From assembly GCF_018598175.1 (NCBI RefSeq), contig NZ_JAHESE010000019.1, positions 1 through 64,000 of the forward strand: DNA of 64,000 nt. Direction: 5' to 3'. The DNA comes from Dawidia cretensis. GTDB lineage: Bacteria > Bacteroidota > Bacteroidia > Cytophagales > Cyclobacteriaceae. Position 1 is the first letter of the stretch; each line of letters opens with the position of its first letter. This document shows, piece after piece, positions 54,501 to 63,168 of this stretch. Below the pieces are notes generated by a model that worked only from the letters and a program-made list of their open reading frames with translations, was not told where the DNA came from and made no database searches. The translations under genes were made by a program, and so were the position numbers.

Positions 54501-54672
54501 CACGAACGCATCACGCAACAACAAATATGTGCAGTCGGCGACGCTCAACGGCAAGCCGCTCACCTCCTTTAAATTCCCCGCGAAGGAATTACTGCAAGGT
54601 GGCAAGTTGACGCTGGTTATGGGCGACGAGCCGAACAAGCAATGGGGCATAACGGCAGAAAGCGTAAAGTAG
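51538..54672 (+). CDS. GH92 alpha-mannosidase with extra N-terminal beta module
   Basis: The start is set at the ATG at 51538, giving a signal peptide (MKRFIVLVLLSLIGIDRAAA); the upstream open frame covers the hairpin and the end of the previous gene. Of 1044 residues, about 20-210 form a beta-rich module with DIWSIGKNDNSASDL, PGPDDTWGG and WVVFDHIRLEGP, resembling the C-terminal module of family 4 polysaccharide lyases. GH92 proper starts near 300 (VDTRIGTAHSRW). It has FWNTFWNLNQLWNL and the acidic motif GDEDQGQMSAW, the place of the catalytic Asp pair. GH92 enzymes are Ca-dependent exo-alpha-mannosidases. It is probably periplasmic or surface-located. Confidence 0.9.
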   Translation: MKRFIVLVLLSLIGIDRAAATDIWSIGKNDNSASDLALGPADYKKFLSKDFGFEDRFFLVGRSNAATDFPYVLPGPDDTWGGTWGTSGWRTHEINILFGIKTLPAGGPWKLVIDLVDAHPRKSLLKVGINEQQFEKFLLKGNSDASLTGSAPANSERVLEIPLREGVMRRGGNAIMITVLEGSWVVFDHIRLEGPNGVTLTVNDNVFVRNVRPASYELKDGKKNIQPLLVDVEHLAGTPRLEVQLDGKTILESILDSARYQLEAPMPAVTKAKTSLYRIVVNGKEIEAGAVQRTAGNVQTPADYVDTRIGTAHSRWMIAPGPWMPFSMVKLSPDNQNIGWQAGYQPTFETIGSFTHIHEWTMAGLGTMPTNGTLQTRVGGEFDPDGGYRSRIDKATEEAPLGYYKVYMPDTRIWAEVTATERAGFQRYTFPKDQDGRVMIDLHVQAEYDYKLLEVEIRKVSDYRIEGRSHQISPRPTVWSDDADQEYTVNFVIEFDQPIKKIGGWLNDELVDISKLQGKDLKDAGVYVEFDTKKSAVVQARSGISLVSIANAGENLEKEITRPFGWKYDAVVENQKNVWNGYLSRIAITSDNRLEKVRFYTNFFRSLCRNTWSDVNGEWMAPDETKQKFTNPNHLALGCDAFWNTFWNLNQLWNLATPEWSSKWVNSQLAMYDVNGWLAKGPAGMEYIPVMVAEHEIPLMVSAYQMGVRDFDTEKAFQAMKKMQTTPAGPVAGGFAGNRDLVAYMKYKYVPSDLGRFSNSLEYSYDDWAVSQFAKALGKEADYKVFAERGEWWRNAFNPKNGYAQLRDSKGVFTEPFDPFQSGRNHHYVEGNSWQLSFFVPQDVPALADVIGKKTFTDRLHWGFVASEPWRYNAPNDQYWDYPVVQGNQQSMHFAFLFNWVGQPWLTQKWSRSILEEYYGGGQANAYLGDEDQGQMSAWFVMASIGLFQTDGGCRAEPVYEIASPLYEQVVIDLGGRYGRGKQFVIEATNASRNNKYVQSATLNGKPLTSFKFPAKELLQGGKLTLVMGDEPNKQWGITAESVK

Positions 54673-54676
54673 GAGC

Positions 54677-57600
54677 GTGGTGATCAGGGAATTATTATAC
54701 AGCAGTTGCCTGTTGGTGGCTGTGTTTTGTCAAATAAATGGCGCCGGCGCCCAACAGATCGACGTATACACGCCGGTGCCGGCAGGTGCCCTGAAGGTTG
54801 AATCCAGCAGTTCGTTTCCGGGATTCAATGACGAAGAGACCATCAATGGAAGTGGTATGAAAGGCCACTTCCACCGTTCACAAAATCTGGGGAAATCCAT
54901 GTGGATCTCGAAACCTTCCGATACACCCGTGCAGGCTCGTCCGCAGACGCGCGCCGGCGCGGTATGGTTGCTCTATGAATTCGACACGGAGCGCAAACCC
55001 GACTTTGTGGAGATCTGGAACCACAACCAACACGACCACACCCGACGCGGATTGCAGAAAGTATACCTGCAGTACTCGCGCGACGGTGAACATTGGGAAA
55101 CGCTCAAAGACGGCGCGAAAGATTACTTTGTCTTGCCCGAATCCGTGGGCCGCCAGGAAGAACCTGCCGACTTCCACCTGGACCTGCACGGTATACCGTT
55201 TAAATATTTCTGTATTACCGCCGATTTGCAGCGCGGAAATTACTATCACGATGGCACTGAGCAGACCCAGCAGGATGCTGCCTGGAAGAACCAGAATATA
55301 AACTTCTATGGGCTAAGCGAGATTCGGTTCTACGAAAAGAGCAGGCGCAGTCTTTCCGGTATCGACAAGATCACGGAGGTTGAGTTCCTGCCCACGCAAG
55401 GTTACCGCAAGACACCCGAAGGCCCACGCCGCGAATACAAGCTCAAGTTTGATAAGCCTTTGTTTGACGGCGCCACGGTGGAGCTGTCGTTTGCAGGCAA
55501 GAAGACGCGTGAACGCATTCCCGCCTCCAGAATGGGACTATACGATTTTACCGCCACGTTCCCGCCGGGTATAATGGAAGAGGCTGTGCAAGTAGACGTC
55601 GCGTTCCGCAGCCGTCAGGGTACGGTACAGAAAAACGTGACGATGGAAGGAGCGCGTCGGTGGGAAGTGTACTTTTTGCCGCATTCGCACCTCGATATCG
55701 GCTATACCCACCGCCACGAAGATGTCATGCGGCTGCAATTGCGCAACATCGAGCAAGCGGTAACGCTGGCGGCGCGGACTAAGGACTATCCCGAGGGTGC
55801 CCGTTTTAAATGGAATGTAGAGACGATGTGGCCGGTAAACGAATACCTGACACGTTACAAAGGCACGCCGCAGATGCATGCCTTTCAGGAAGCCGTGAAG
55901 AGTGGCCAGATCGCACTGAACGCATCTGTGGGCAACATTCTGACGGGTCTTTGCAAGCAGGAAGAAATGACCCACCTGTTCGACGATGCGCATCGTGTGG
56001 GGCAGGCGTTGGGTGTAGACGTTCGTACCGTCATGATGTCGGACGTACCGGGGGCGTCATGGGGCATGGTGACTGCCATGGCGGAAAACGGCATGAAGTA
56101 CTTCTCCATGGCCCCCAACTATGTGCCTCACCTGGAGACGGGCGGTAGTCGCGTCGGCCTGGCGCACAAGGAGTGGGGCGACTACCCGTTTTACTGGCAG
56201 TCGCCGTCGGGCGACGAAAAGATCTTGTGCTGGTCTGCCGGCAAGGGGTACTCGTTCTTTCACGACTGGCTCGCGGGCCGGCTTTCTTCCAGCGGCCTCG
56301 ATCCGGTGTGGGAATACCTGAATACGCTCGAGTCGAAGGAGTTTCCATACCGGTATTCCTACCTGCGCTATACGGTGCACGGCGACAACGGCCCGCCCGA
56401 TACGGAAATGCCGGATATCATCCGCAAGTGGAACGAAGAATATGAATCACCGCAGTTCCACATCGGCACGGCGGAAGAACTCTTTACCCGCTTCGAGCAG
56501 GAGTATAGCGACGAGCTACCCATCTTTAAAGGTGACTTCACACCGTACTGGGAAGACGGAGCAGCTTCGACAGCAGCGGAGTTGTCGCTGAATCGTTACA
56601 ACGCGGAGCGTCTCAACCAACTGGAAATATTGTGGTCCATCGCGAAGCCGGCGGGCTATCCGTCGGAGAGCTTTTACCATGCCTGGCGAAACGTTGCGTT
56701 GTTCTCCGAACATACGTGGGGTGCGTCGGCCAGCGGGCCGGACCCCGACGCGGAATTTACACGCGCGCTGTGGAAGCAAAAGCAAGCCTTCGCGTTGCGT
56801 GCCGACTCGGTAACGCAGCAAATAACCCAGGCGTTGCATGGGGCGTTAAACGTGGAGGATCGCGGCCCGTATATCCAGGTATTGAACACCAACCTCTGGC
56901 CGCGTACGGACGTGGTCAGTGTCACGACGGCGCAGGACCTGAGAAGGAAGAAGCTGATGGACGATAAAAATAATGAGGTGAGCCTGCAACAGACCGGCAA
57001 CAACACCTGGACATTCATCGCGGCCGATGTACAGCCGCTGGGTTCCCGGGTATACCGCCTGGTTGCCGCAAAGCAACCCGCCGGCGTAGCGAAGACACCG
57101 TTTGCCGGGCAAGGCAATACCTTGTCAAATGGTCTCGTTTCAGTTACGGTTGATCCGCGGAATGGCGCCATTACCACGCTGCAGTCAGGTGTCACCAACT
57201 ACGCCGCCGGCAGAGGTTTGAATGACTATATTTACACCGGGCGTAATGCCGAGTCGCCGCAGTATGTCACGTCGGTGAAAAGCATCGAGCGCGTACATGA
57301 GGGGCCGGTGTCGGCTACGCTGCGCGTCACGTCTGATGCGCCGGGCTGCCATAGCCTGGCGCGCGAGATTACGGTGTACAAGGGTATCAACCGCGTTGAT
57401 ATCAGGAATACCGTCGATAAGAAGGACGTTCGTGCATTTGAAAGCGTACGCTTTGCCTTTCCGTTTAATGTACACAACGCTGAAACAGTCATCGACTTGC
57501 CCTTTGGTGAGATTCGTCCCGAGCGCGAGCAACTGTCAGGTGCTAATAAGAACTTCTACTCGGTCAACAATGGTGTCTCGATCTCCGGCATACAGCAGCA

Positions 57601-58150
57601 TGTGTTGCTGACGACGGTGGGTACGCCGATCCTGGAAGTAGGGGGACTGCAAGGCGAGGCGTGGATGTCTGATACGCGCGAGTTCCTCGATTGGAGCCGG
57701 TTTGCAACATCGTCGCCGACGGTATACTCCTGGGTGATGAATAACTCGTGGACGACAAATTACAAGGCCTCTCAATCAGGCCCGGTAACATTCCGGTATT
57801 CTATTATCCCCCTGACGCCATATTCGCACGAGGCGAAGCAGCGCAGTGTCGAGATTGCCCAGCCGTTAGTTGCCGTGCTGTCAAACAATGCCGTACCCTA
57901 CAAGTCGCTGTTTAGCGTAAGCGGTAACAACAAGATCGCGGTGTCGACAGTGCGGCCTGCGAAGGATGGTAAGGGTTACCTGGTACGATTGGTTAACCTG
58001 TCCAACCAGGCGGTGCAATCGACATTCGCGTGGGGCGCGATCCGTCCCGTCCGTGTAACCGCCTGCGACAACGAAGAGCGTACTGCCGGCGGCCAAACAT
58101 TCTGGATGAAACCTTACGGAACGGAAACATGGAAAGTACAAGAAAGATAA
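54677..58150 (+). CDS. GH38 alpha-mannosidase-like protein with N-terminal discoidin-like module
   Basis: The start is a GTG (54677, or the next GTG at 54680), with AGGAG just upstream and overlapping the previous stop; it gives a signal peptide ending GAGAQ. The protein has 1157 residues. Residues about 30-220 look like an F5/8-type module (WLLYEFDTERKPDFVEIWNH). The GH38 catalytic core begins with HSHLDIGYTHRHED (about 335, metal ligands), with WNVETMW and the nucleophile Asp in MSDVPGASWG (about 455). The C-terminal beta domains match family 38. It should remove alpha-linked mannose in a retaining reaction. It is very long compared with a bare GH38. Confidence 0.88.
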   Translation: MVIRELLYSSCLLVAVFCQINGAGAQQIDVYTPVPAGALKVESSSSFPGFNDEETINGSGMKGHFHRSQNLGKSMWISKPSDTPVQARPQTRAGAVWLLYEFDTERKPDFVEIWNHNQHDHTRRGLQKVYLQYSRDGEHWETLKDGAKDYFVLPESVGRQEEPADFHLDLHGIPFKYFCITADLQRGNYYHDGTEQTQQDAAWKNQNINFYGLSEIRFYEKSRRSLSGIDKITEVEFLPTQGYRKTPEGPRREYKLKFDKPLFDGATVELSFAGKKTRERIPASRMGLYDFTATFPPGIMEEAVQVDVAFRSRQGTVQKNVTMEGARRWEVYFLPHSHLDIGYTHRHEDVMRLQLRNIEQAVTLAARTKDYPEGARFKWNVETMWPVNEYLTRYKGTPQMHAFQEAVKSGQIALNASVGNILTGLCKQEEMTHLFDDAHRVGQALGVDVRTVMMSDVPGASWGMVTAMAENGMKYFSMAPNYVPHLETGGSRVGLAHKEWGDYPFYWQSPSGDEKILCWSAGKGYSFFHDWLAGRLSSSGLDPVWEYLNTLESKEFPYRYSYLRYTVHGDNGPPDTEMPDIIRKWNEEYESPQFHIGTAEELFTRFEQEYSDELPIFKGDFTPYWEDGAASTAAELSLNRYNAERLNQLEILWSIAKPAGYPSESFYHAWRNVALFSEHTWGASASGPDPDAEFTRALWKQKQAFALRADSVTQQITQALHGALNVEDRGPYIQVLNTNLWPRTDVVSVTTAQDLRRKKLMDDKNNEVSLQQTGNNTWTFIAADVQPLGSRVYRLVAAKQPAGVAKTPFAGQGNTLSNGLVSVTVDPRNGAITTLQSGVTNYAAGRGLNDYIYTGRNAESPQYVTSVKSIERVHEGPVSATLRVTSDAPGCHSLAREITVYKGINRVDIRNTVDKKDVRAFESVRFAFPFNVHNAETVIDLPFGEIRPEREQLSGANKNFYSVNNGVSISGIQQHVLLTTVGTPILEVGGLQGEAWMSDTREFLDWSRFATSSPTVYSWVMNNSWTTNYKASQSGPVTFRYSIIPLTPYSHEAKQRSVEIAQPLVAVLSNNAVPYKSLFSVSGNNKIAVSTVRPAKDGKGYLVRLVNLSNQAVQSTFAWGAIRPVRVTACDNEERTAGGQTFWMKPYGTETWKVQER

Positions 58151-59676
58151 CCCGCATCGTATGTCTGTTGATCTTCCTGGCAGGTACGGGCGGGAAGGTG
58201 GAAGCGCAATCGGCGTCGGGGCGCAAGCCCAACGTCATCTTTATCATGGCGGACGACCACGCATACCAGGCCGTGAGTGCGTATAGCAAGGCGTTGATTC
58301 AAACCCCTAACATCGACCGCATCGGCCGCGAGGGTGCTCTGATGCGCAAGGCATTTGTGACCAACTCGGTGTGCAGTCCCAGTCGCGCGGTAATTCTTAC
58401 CGGCAAGTATTCACACCTGAACGGCCAGCGTGACAACGGTACATATTTCGATGGTAAACAACAGACGCTGCCCAAGATCTTCAAGCAGCACGGCTATCAA
58501 ACGGCGCTGGTTGGCAAGTGGCATTTGTTCAGTCAGCCCACCGGTTTTGATTATTGGAACATTCTGCCCGACCAGGGCCACTACTACAACCCGGCCTTTA
58601 TCAACATGGGTAAAGACACTACCTATACGGGCTACGTTACCGATGTCACGACCGACCTGGCGCTGGACTGGATCGAGCGCAACCGCGACAATCCGTTCTT
58701 TATCATGTTACACCATAAGGCTCCGCACCGTAACTGGATGCCGCCGCTCAAATACTTACAGGACTTCAACGATCGCCAGTTCCCGTTGCCGCACGACTTC
58801 TACGACGACTACGCCGGGCGTGTAGCCTTGCAGCGGCAGTTGATTTCTATGAAAGAGGGCCTCGACATTCGTTACGACAGCAAAGTGCCGTGCGACACAT
58901 GCGCCATTACGAAGGTGAACAGTTGGGCTCCAGCCGAATTTCAACGCGAAATGGAGCGCCTGACACCGGCCGAACGCCGCACGTGGGATGACGCTTATCG
59001 CTCCTCGTACAAAGCGTTCGCGGCAATCAAAGACAAGGACCAGCGGCTGCGGTGGCAGTACCAGCGGTTTATGGAAGACTATCTCCGCTGTGTCCGCTCG
59101 GTGGATGACAACATTGGCCGTGTATTAGCATACCTCGATGACAAGGGCCTCTCGGAAAACACCATTGTAGTGTATATGTCCGATCAGGGTGTATACCTGG
59201 GTGAGCACGGCCTGTACGACAAGCGGTTCATGTACGAGGAGTCGTTCCGTACGCCGATGTTGATCCGCTACCCGAAGGGTATTCCACAACGCCGGCAGAT
59301 AGACGACTATGCGCTCAACCTCGACGTGGCCCCGACGTTGCTCGACCTCGCCGGTATTACGGTTCCCGGTGATATGCAGGGGGTGTCGATGAAGACATTG
59401 CTGCAAAAAGGGAAAGATAAAAACTGGCGTAAATCTGTATATTATCATTATTATGAGAAGTCGTTTGGTGCTACGGCCCACTACGGTATCCGCACGGAAC
59501 GCTACAAGCTTATGTATTTTTATGACCCTGTGCAGGCGTGGGAACTATACGATCTGAAGAAAGATCCGCACGAAATGCACAATGTATACAACGACGCTGC
59601 GTATGCCGCGACGGTTAAAGAACTGCAACAGCAGCTCAAAGTCCTGCAAGCGCAGTATAAAGATCCGGTACCCTGA
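58129..59676 (+). CDS. Type I sulfatase, formylglycine-dependent
   Basis: The start is set at the ATG at 58129, which lies 22 bases inside the end of the GH38 gene; it gives a signal peptide (MESTRKITRIVCLLIFLAG, cut near VEAQ). The 515-residue protein has the metal Asp pair MADDH, the maturation motif CSPSR (Cys82, to be turned into formylglycine), GKYSH, GKWH and DQGVYLGEHG. It is an S1-family sulfatase that would remove a sulfate ester from a sugar. The required maturase is not in this window. Its place between mannosidases suggests a sulfated mannose-containing glycan. Confidence 0.94.
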   Translation: MESTRKITRIVCLLIFLAGTGGKVEAQSASGRKPNVIFIMADDHAYQAVSAYSKALIQTPNIDRIGREGALMRKAFVTNSVCSPSRAVILTGKYSHLNGQRDNGTYFDGKQQTLPKIFKQHGYQTALVGKWHLFSQPTGFDYWNILPDQGHYYNPAFINMGKDTTYTGYVTDVTTDLALDWIERNRDNPFFIMLHHKAPHRNWMPPLKYLQDFNDRQFPLPHDFYDDYAGRVALQRQLISMKEGLDIRYDSKVPCDTCAITKVNSWAPAEFQREMERLTPAERRTWDDAYRSSYKAFAAIKDKDQRLRWQYQRFMEDYLRCVRSVDDNIGRVLAYLDDKGLSENTIVVYMSDQGVYLGEHGLYDKRFMYEESFRTPMLIRYPKGIPQRRQIDDYALNLDVAPTLLDLAGITVPGDMQGVSMKTLLQKGKDKNWRKSVYYHYYEKSFGATAHYGIRTERYKLMYFYDPVQAWELYDLKKDPHEMHNVYNDAAYAATVKELQQQLKVLQAQYKDPVP

Positions 59677-59689
59677 AACAACCACAGCA

Positions 59690-62038
59690 ATGAACATACC
59701 ATCTCTAAAAACCATACTGGCTGCGTGCCTGTTCACGACTGTCGCCACGGCGGCGCTGGCACAACAGGACTATACGCAGTTTGTCGATCCGAACATCGGC
59801 ACGGCGCATAGCCGCTGGTTCTTTTATACACCGTCGGCCGTACCGTTCGGCATGGCGAAACCTGCCCCGGCTACCAACGCGCATTATGGTAATGTGCACG
59901 GGTGGGATGCCGTTGGCTATGACCACCGGCATGAATCCATCGAGGGTTTTCCGAACCTGCACGAATTCCAGGTGGGCGGCATCGTATTCATGGCGTCGAC
60001 GGGAACACTCAAGACCATTCCCGGCAAGCTGGAAAACCCCGAAGAGGGTTATCGCTCGCGGTTTGACCGGAAGGACGAAGTAGCCGCTCCCGGCTATTAC
60101 TCCGTGATACTGAAAGACCACGGTATAAAAGCGGAGCTGACGGCAACCAAACGCACGGCCCTGCACCGCTATACTTTCCCGGCCGGCAATCAATCACACA
60201 TTCTCTTCGACATTGGCAACAAACAGGGCGAAAGCGGTAGCGTTAAAGATGCCCGGGTATACATGACACCCGACGGCCGCATCGAGGGCTTTGTTACCAC
60301 GCTGCCTGTCTATGTACAGAAGTATCAACCCGGCGCAGAGGTGAGCATGTTTTTCTCTGCGGTGGTCGACAAGAAACCCGCCGCCTTTGGCGTGTTTCAG
60401 GGGGCAAGGGCGAACCCCGGGGGCACCGAGCAGGTCGGCCAGGGCGCGGGCTTATACCTGACCTTTAACACAAAGGATCAGGAAAGCGTCACGGTCAAGG
60501 CCGGCTTTTCATATACGTCCATCGACAACGCGCGTCTGAACCTGCAAACCGAAGCACGTGAGCTTACCTTCGACCAGGCGCGGACACAAGCACATGCCAC
60601 CTGGAACGATTACCTCGGCAGGATCAAGGTAGAAGGTACCGTGCGCGAAGACAAAGTGAAGTTTTATACCGGCCTATTCCATGCCTTACTGGGCCGCGGC
60701 CTGGCGAGTGACGTAAACGGCGCGTATCCTAAAAACGACGGTGCCGTTGGACAAATAGCGCTCGACGCCAGCGGCAATCCCGTGCACCATCATTACAACA
60801 CTGACGCCGTGTGGGGAGCTTTCTGGAACCTCACCCAGCTTTGGGCCATCGCGTATCCCGAGTACTATTCCGACTTCGTTAAAAGCCAACTCCTGATTTA
60901 TAAAGACGCCGGCTGGCTCGGCGACGGCATCGCCAACAGCCGCTATGTCTCGGGCGTGGGCACCAACTTCGTCAGCCTTGTCATGGCCAGCGCCTACATG
61001 GCGGGCATCCGCGACTTCGACGTTAACCTGGCTTACCAGGCGTCGCTCAAGAATGAGGTCGAAGGTGAAGATCGCCCGCGTGGCGCCGGCAAGTTGGACG
61101 TCGATCAATTTGTAAAGTATGGCTACGTGCCGCACTTCGACAAAGGCAATGACTGGGAAGAAATGTGGAAGTTCTCGGCATCGCACACCCTGGAATACTC
61201 CTTTAGCGCCTATGCCGTCGCGCAGTGGGCTAAGGCCCTGGGCAAAAAAGACGACTATGAAAAACTTCTGCGCCTATCCCGCGGGTGGGAACAAATTTAC
61301 GACCCTACGCTAAAGCTTGTTCATCCGAAGACTGCCGAAGGCAAATTCATTGACAACTTTAAACCCGGCGAACCCTGGCGCGGATTCCAGGAAGGTAACG
61401 CGTGGCAGTATACGTTCTACGTGCCGCATGATCCGGAGGGCCTGATCAAAAAGATCGGCCAGGATAAGTTCAACGCACGCCTCGACAGCATCTTTACCTT
61501 ATCGCAAAAGAACGCCTTTGGTGGTGGCACTACACTCGACGCCTTCTCTGGCCTGGCGGGTTTGTATAATCAAGGCAACCAACCCAACCTTCATATATCC
61601 TGGCTTTTCAACTACTCGGGTAAGCCGTCGCTGACGCAGAAGTGGGTACGCGCCATCTGCAATGAGTTCTATGGCACCACCGGCATCCACGGCTATGGCT
61701 ACGGGCAGGACGAAGACCAGGGCCAACTGGGCGCCTGGTATGTCATTGCCAGCATAGGTCTGTTCGACGTCAAAGGCCTCACAGACCTAAAACCGACGCT
61801 TGGCATCGCCAGCCCCGTATTCGACAAGATCACAATTCAGCTCCGCGCACCGTATGCTACAGGCAAAGAGTTCGTCATCGAAACGCAGAACAACGGCAGT
61901 GGTAATATCTATGTGCAGTCGATGAGCCTCGACGGCCGAAAGGTAAAGAAAACATTCATCGCCCTCGACGATATCAAGAAAGGGGGCAAGCTGACATTGC
62001 AAATGGGGAATCAACCCCGCAACGATTACAACCGATAG
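59690..62038 (+). CDS. GH92 alpha-mannosidase, second copy
   Basis: The start is the ATG at 59690, giving a signal peptide (MNIPSLKTILAACLFTTVATAALAQ). At 782 residues it is the normal GH92 length and lacks the N-terminal module of the first copy. It shows QFVDPNIGTAHSRW, AFWNLTQLWAI, the cluster GQDEDQGQLGAWYV with the catalytic acids, and a beta domain ending with GGKLTLQMG. Similarity to the first copy in these blocks suggests different linkage or sulfate-state specificities. It is the last gene of the locus; a terminator follows. Confidence 0.93.
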   Translation: MNIPSLKTILAACLFTTVATAALAQQDYTQFVDPNIGTAHSRWFFYTPSAVPFGMAKPAPATNAHYGNVHGWDAVGYDHRHESIEGFPNLHEFQVGGIVFMASTGTLKTIPGKLENPEEGYRSRFDRKDEVAAPGYYSVILKDHGIKAELTATKRTALHRYTFPAGNQSHILFDIGNKQGESGSVKDARVYMTPDGRIEGFVTTLPVYVQKYQPGAEVSMFFSAVVDKKPAAFGVFQGARANPGGTEQVGQGAGLYLTFNTKDQESVTVKAGFSYTSIDNARLNLQTEARELTFDQARTQAHATWNDYLGRIKVEGTVREDKVKFYTGLFHALLGRGLASDVNGAYPKNDGAVGQIALDASGNPVHHHYNTDAVWGAFWNLTQLWAIAYPEYYSDFVKSQLLIYKDAGWLGDGIANSRYVSGVGTNFVSLVMASAYMAGIRDFDVNLAYQASLKNEVEGEDRPRGAGKLDVDQFVKYGYVPHFDKGNDWEEMWKFSASHTLEYSFSAYAVAQWAKALGKKDDYEKLLRLSRGWEQIYDPTLKLVHPKTAEGKFIDNFKPGEPWRGFQEGNAWQYTFYVPHDPEGLIKKIGQDKFNARLDSIFTLSQKNAFGGGTTLDAFSGLAGLYNQGNQPNLHISWLFNYSGKPSLTQKWVRAICNEFYGTTGIHGYGYGQDEDQGQLGAWYVIASIGLFDVKGLTDLKPTLGIASPVFDKITIQLRAPYATGKEFVIETQNNGSGNIYVQSMSLDGRKVKKTFIALDDIKKGGKLTLQMGNQPRNDYNR

Positions 62039-62062
62039 AAACGAAAGATTTAGGTTAAGAAC

Positions 62063-62108
62063 AAGAGTGAGGCTGTCGCGAAGGTGTTGTGACAGCCTCT
62101 GCTCTTTT
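62063..62108. terminator. Terminator closing the sugar locus (bidirectional)
   Basis: The stem GAGGCTGTC (62069-62077) / GACAGCCTC (62091-62099) is extended by AAGAG/CTCTT. It lies between the end of the second GH92 and the convergent NmrA-like gene. Confidence 0.75.
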
Positions 62109-62113
62109 CCGTA

Positions 62114-63016
62114 TTACGAAGCTGCCGTAAAGGCAGCCCGGAATTCAGGCGCAAAGTCTTCAAGCTTTGTCGGCCCGGGGGTGGGAGCATGCTTTTCCAG
62201 ATCCTCCTGCATCCGTCCGCTACGCAACGTTGCACCCATCTCTACGAACGGTCCGGCATGCGACGCCGGCACTCCGGCATCCAACGCACCCTTCAGTGCC
62301 TGTTCGTCCGTGAAGACAACCCAGGGTATATTCTTATCAATGGCTTGTCCGAGCACGCGTGCCGCATCTTGCATCGTCCGGTAGTCGCTCAAAATATACC
62401 GGAACGATTTGCCGGTAAAGGACACGTTGAGCAATTCTTCCAATGCCACCGCAGCAATATCGCGTGTGTGGACCAGCGGTATCTTCTGACCCTCTGATCC
62501 GAAATTATCACCCAGTATACCGGCATGGTTGACGAGCCCGATCTGCGTAATGAGATTATAAAAGAAATAGCCAGGGCGTAGATGCTTCACCTGTATACCG
62601 GGTAAACCGTTCAGCATCTTCTCAAAATCGGCCAGGCCGTCTACCGGGCCTACACCGTTGCCGAGGTGCGCGCCGATGCTGCTCAGGTTGACCACATACT
62701 TTACCGTGCTGCCTTGCAGCGCTTCGATGTAGATTCTACCCACTTCATTTTGCGCCGCGCGCCAATCACTTGTTTGCCAGATGGGCGGGATCATGGTATA
62801 GACCACATCGGCCTCGCGAAACGCACGCTTGACAAAGTCGCGATCGGACACAGAACCCACCAGGGCCTTTGCCCCCAGGGCCTCGATCGCGGATACTTTG
62901 GCGGCATCGCTGGTAATAACGTTCACTTCTTTTCCGGCTTTCACCAAGCCCTCTACGACAGGCTTGCTGATGTGCCCGATCGATCCGGTAATAACATACT
63001 TTTTCATGGAATACAT
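62114..63016 (-). CDS. NmrA-like NAD(P)-binding protein
   Basis: The 300-residue protein is an atypical SDR: YVITGSIGHISKPVV at the start is a GxxGxxG-type dinucleotide loop in altered form, and VNVITSDAAK follows. VNLSSIGAHLGNG matches the NmrA/NAD(P)H azoreductase-like group, which has no classical YxxxK. A second Met (start at 63007) is an equally good start. These proteins often sense or reduce quinones or electrophiles. It is divergent from an HxlR-type regulator that probably controls it. Confidence 0.88.
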   Translation of the reverse strand: MYSMKKYVITGSIGHISKPVVEGLVKAGKEVNVITSDAAKVSAIEALGAKALVGSVSDRDFVKRAFREADVVYTMIPPIWQTSDWRAAQNEVGRIYIEALQGSTVKYVVNLSSIGAHLGNGVGPVDGLADFEKMLNGLPGIQVKHLRPGYFFYNLITQIGLVNHAGILGDNFGSEGQKIPLVHTRDIAAVALEELLNVSFTGKSFRYILSDYRTMQDAARVLGQAIDKNIPWVVFTDEQALKGALDAGVPASHAGPFVEMGATLRSGRMQEDLEKHAPTPGPTKLEDFAPEFRAAFTAAS

Positions 63017-63073
63017 AGGTTTTTAAACTGTGAGAATGAAATCACGCAGCCACTTGTCGCGAACAGAAATGGT

Positions 63074-63105
63074 GTTGCAATACTAACGAGACAGTCTTAT
63101 ATTTG
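63074..63105 (+). promoter_or_regulatory. Promoter of the HxlR gene (TTG-N20-TATATTTG)
   Basis: TTG at 63075-63077, a 20-base spacer and TATATTTG at 63098-63105 match the phylum promoter. The ATG at 63169 lies 63 bases on. Confidence 0.65.
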
Positions 63106-63111
63106 TTAGTA
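63081..63111. promoter_or_regulatory. Candidate HxlR operator, inverted repeat TACTAAC-N17-GTTAGTA
   Basis: TACTAAC (63081-63087) and GTTAGTA (63105-63111) are exact inverted copies that cover the -7 box of the hxlR-type gene. They lie in the divergent region between regulator and likely target. Sites of related regulators such as YodB have a TACTAT-type repeat. Confidence 0.5.
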
Positions 63112-63168
63112 GATACTTTTTACTGATCTAGTCTATATTTATGGACCAATGCTGAAAATCAATTACTT

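Noticed and set aside
54677-58150. The GH38 gene as a fusion caused by a missing stop
   Set aside because: The N-terminal module, catalytic core and C-terminal beta domains are continuous in one frame, and accessory modules on such enzymes are common.
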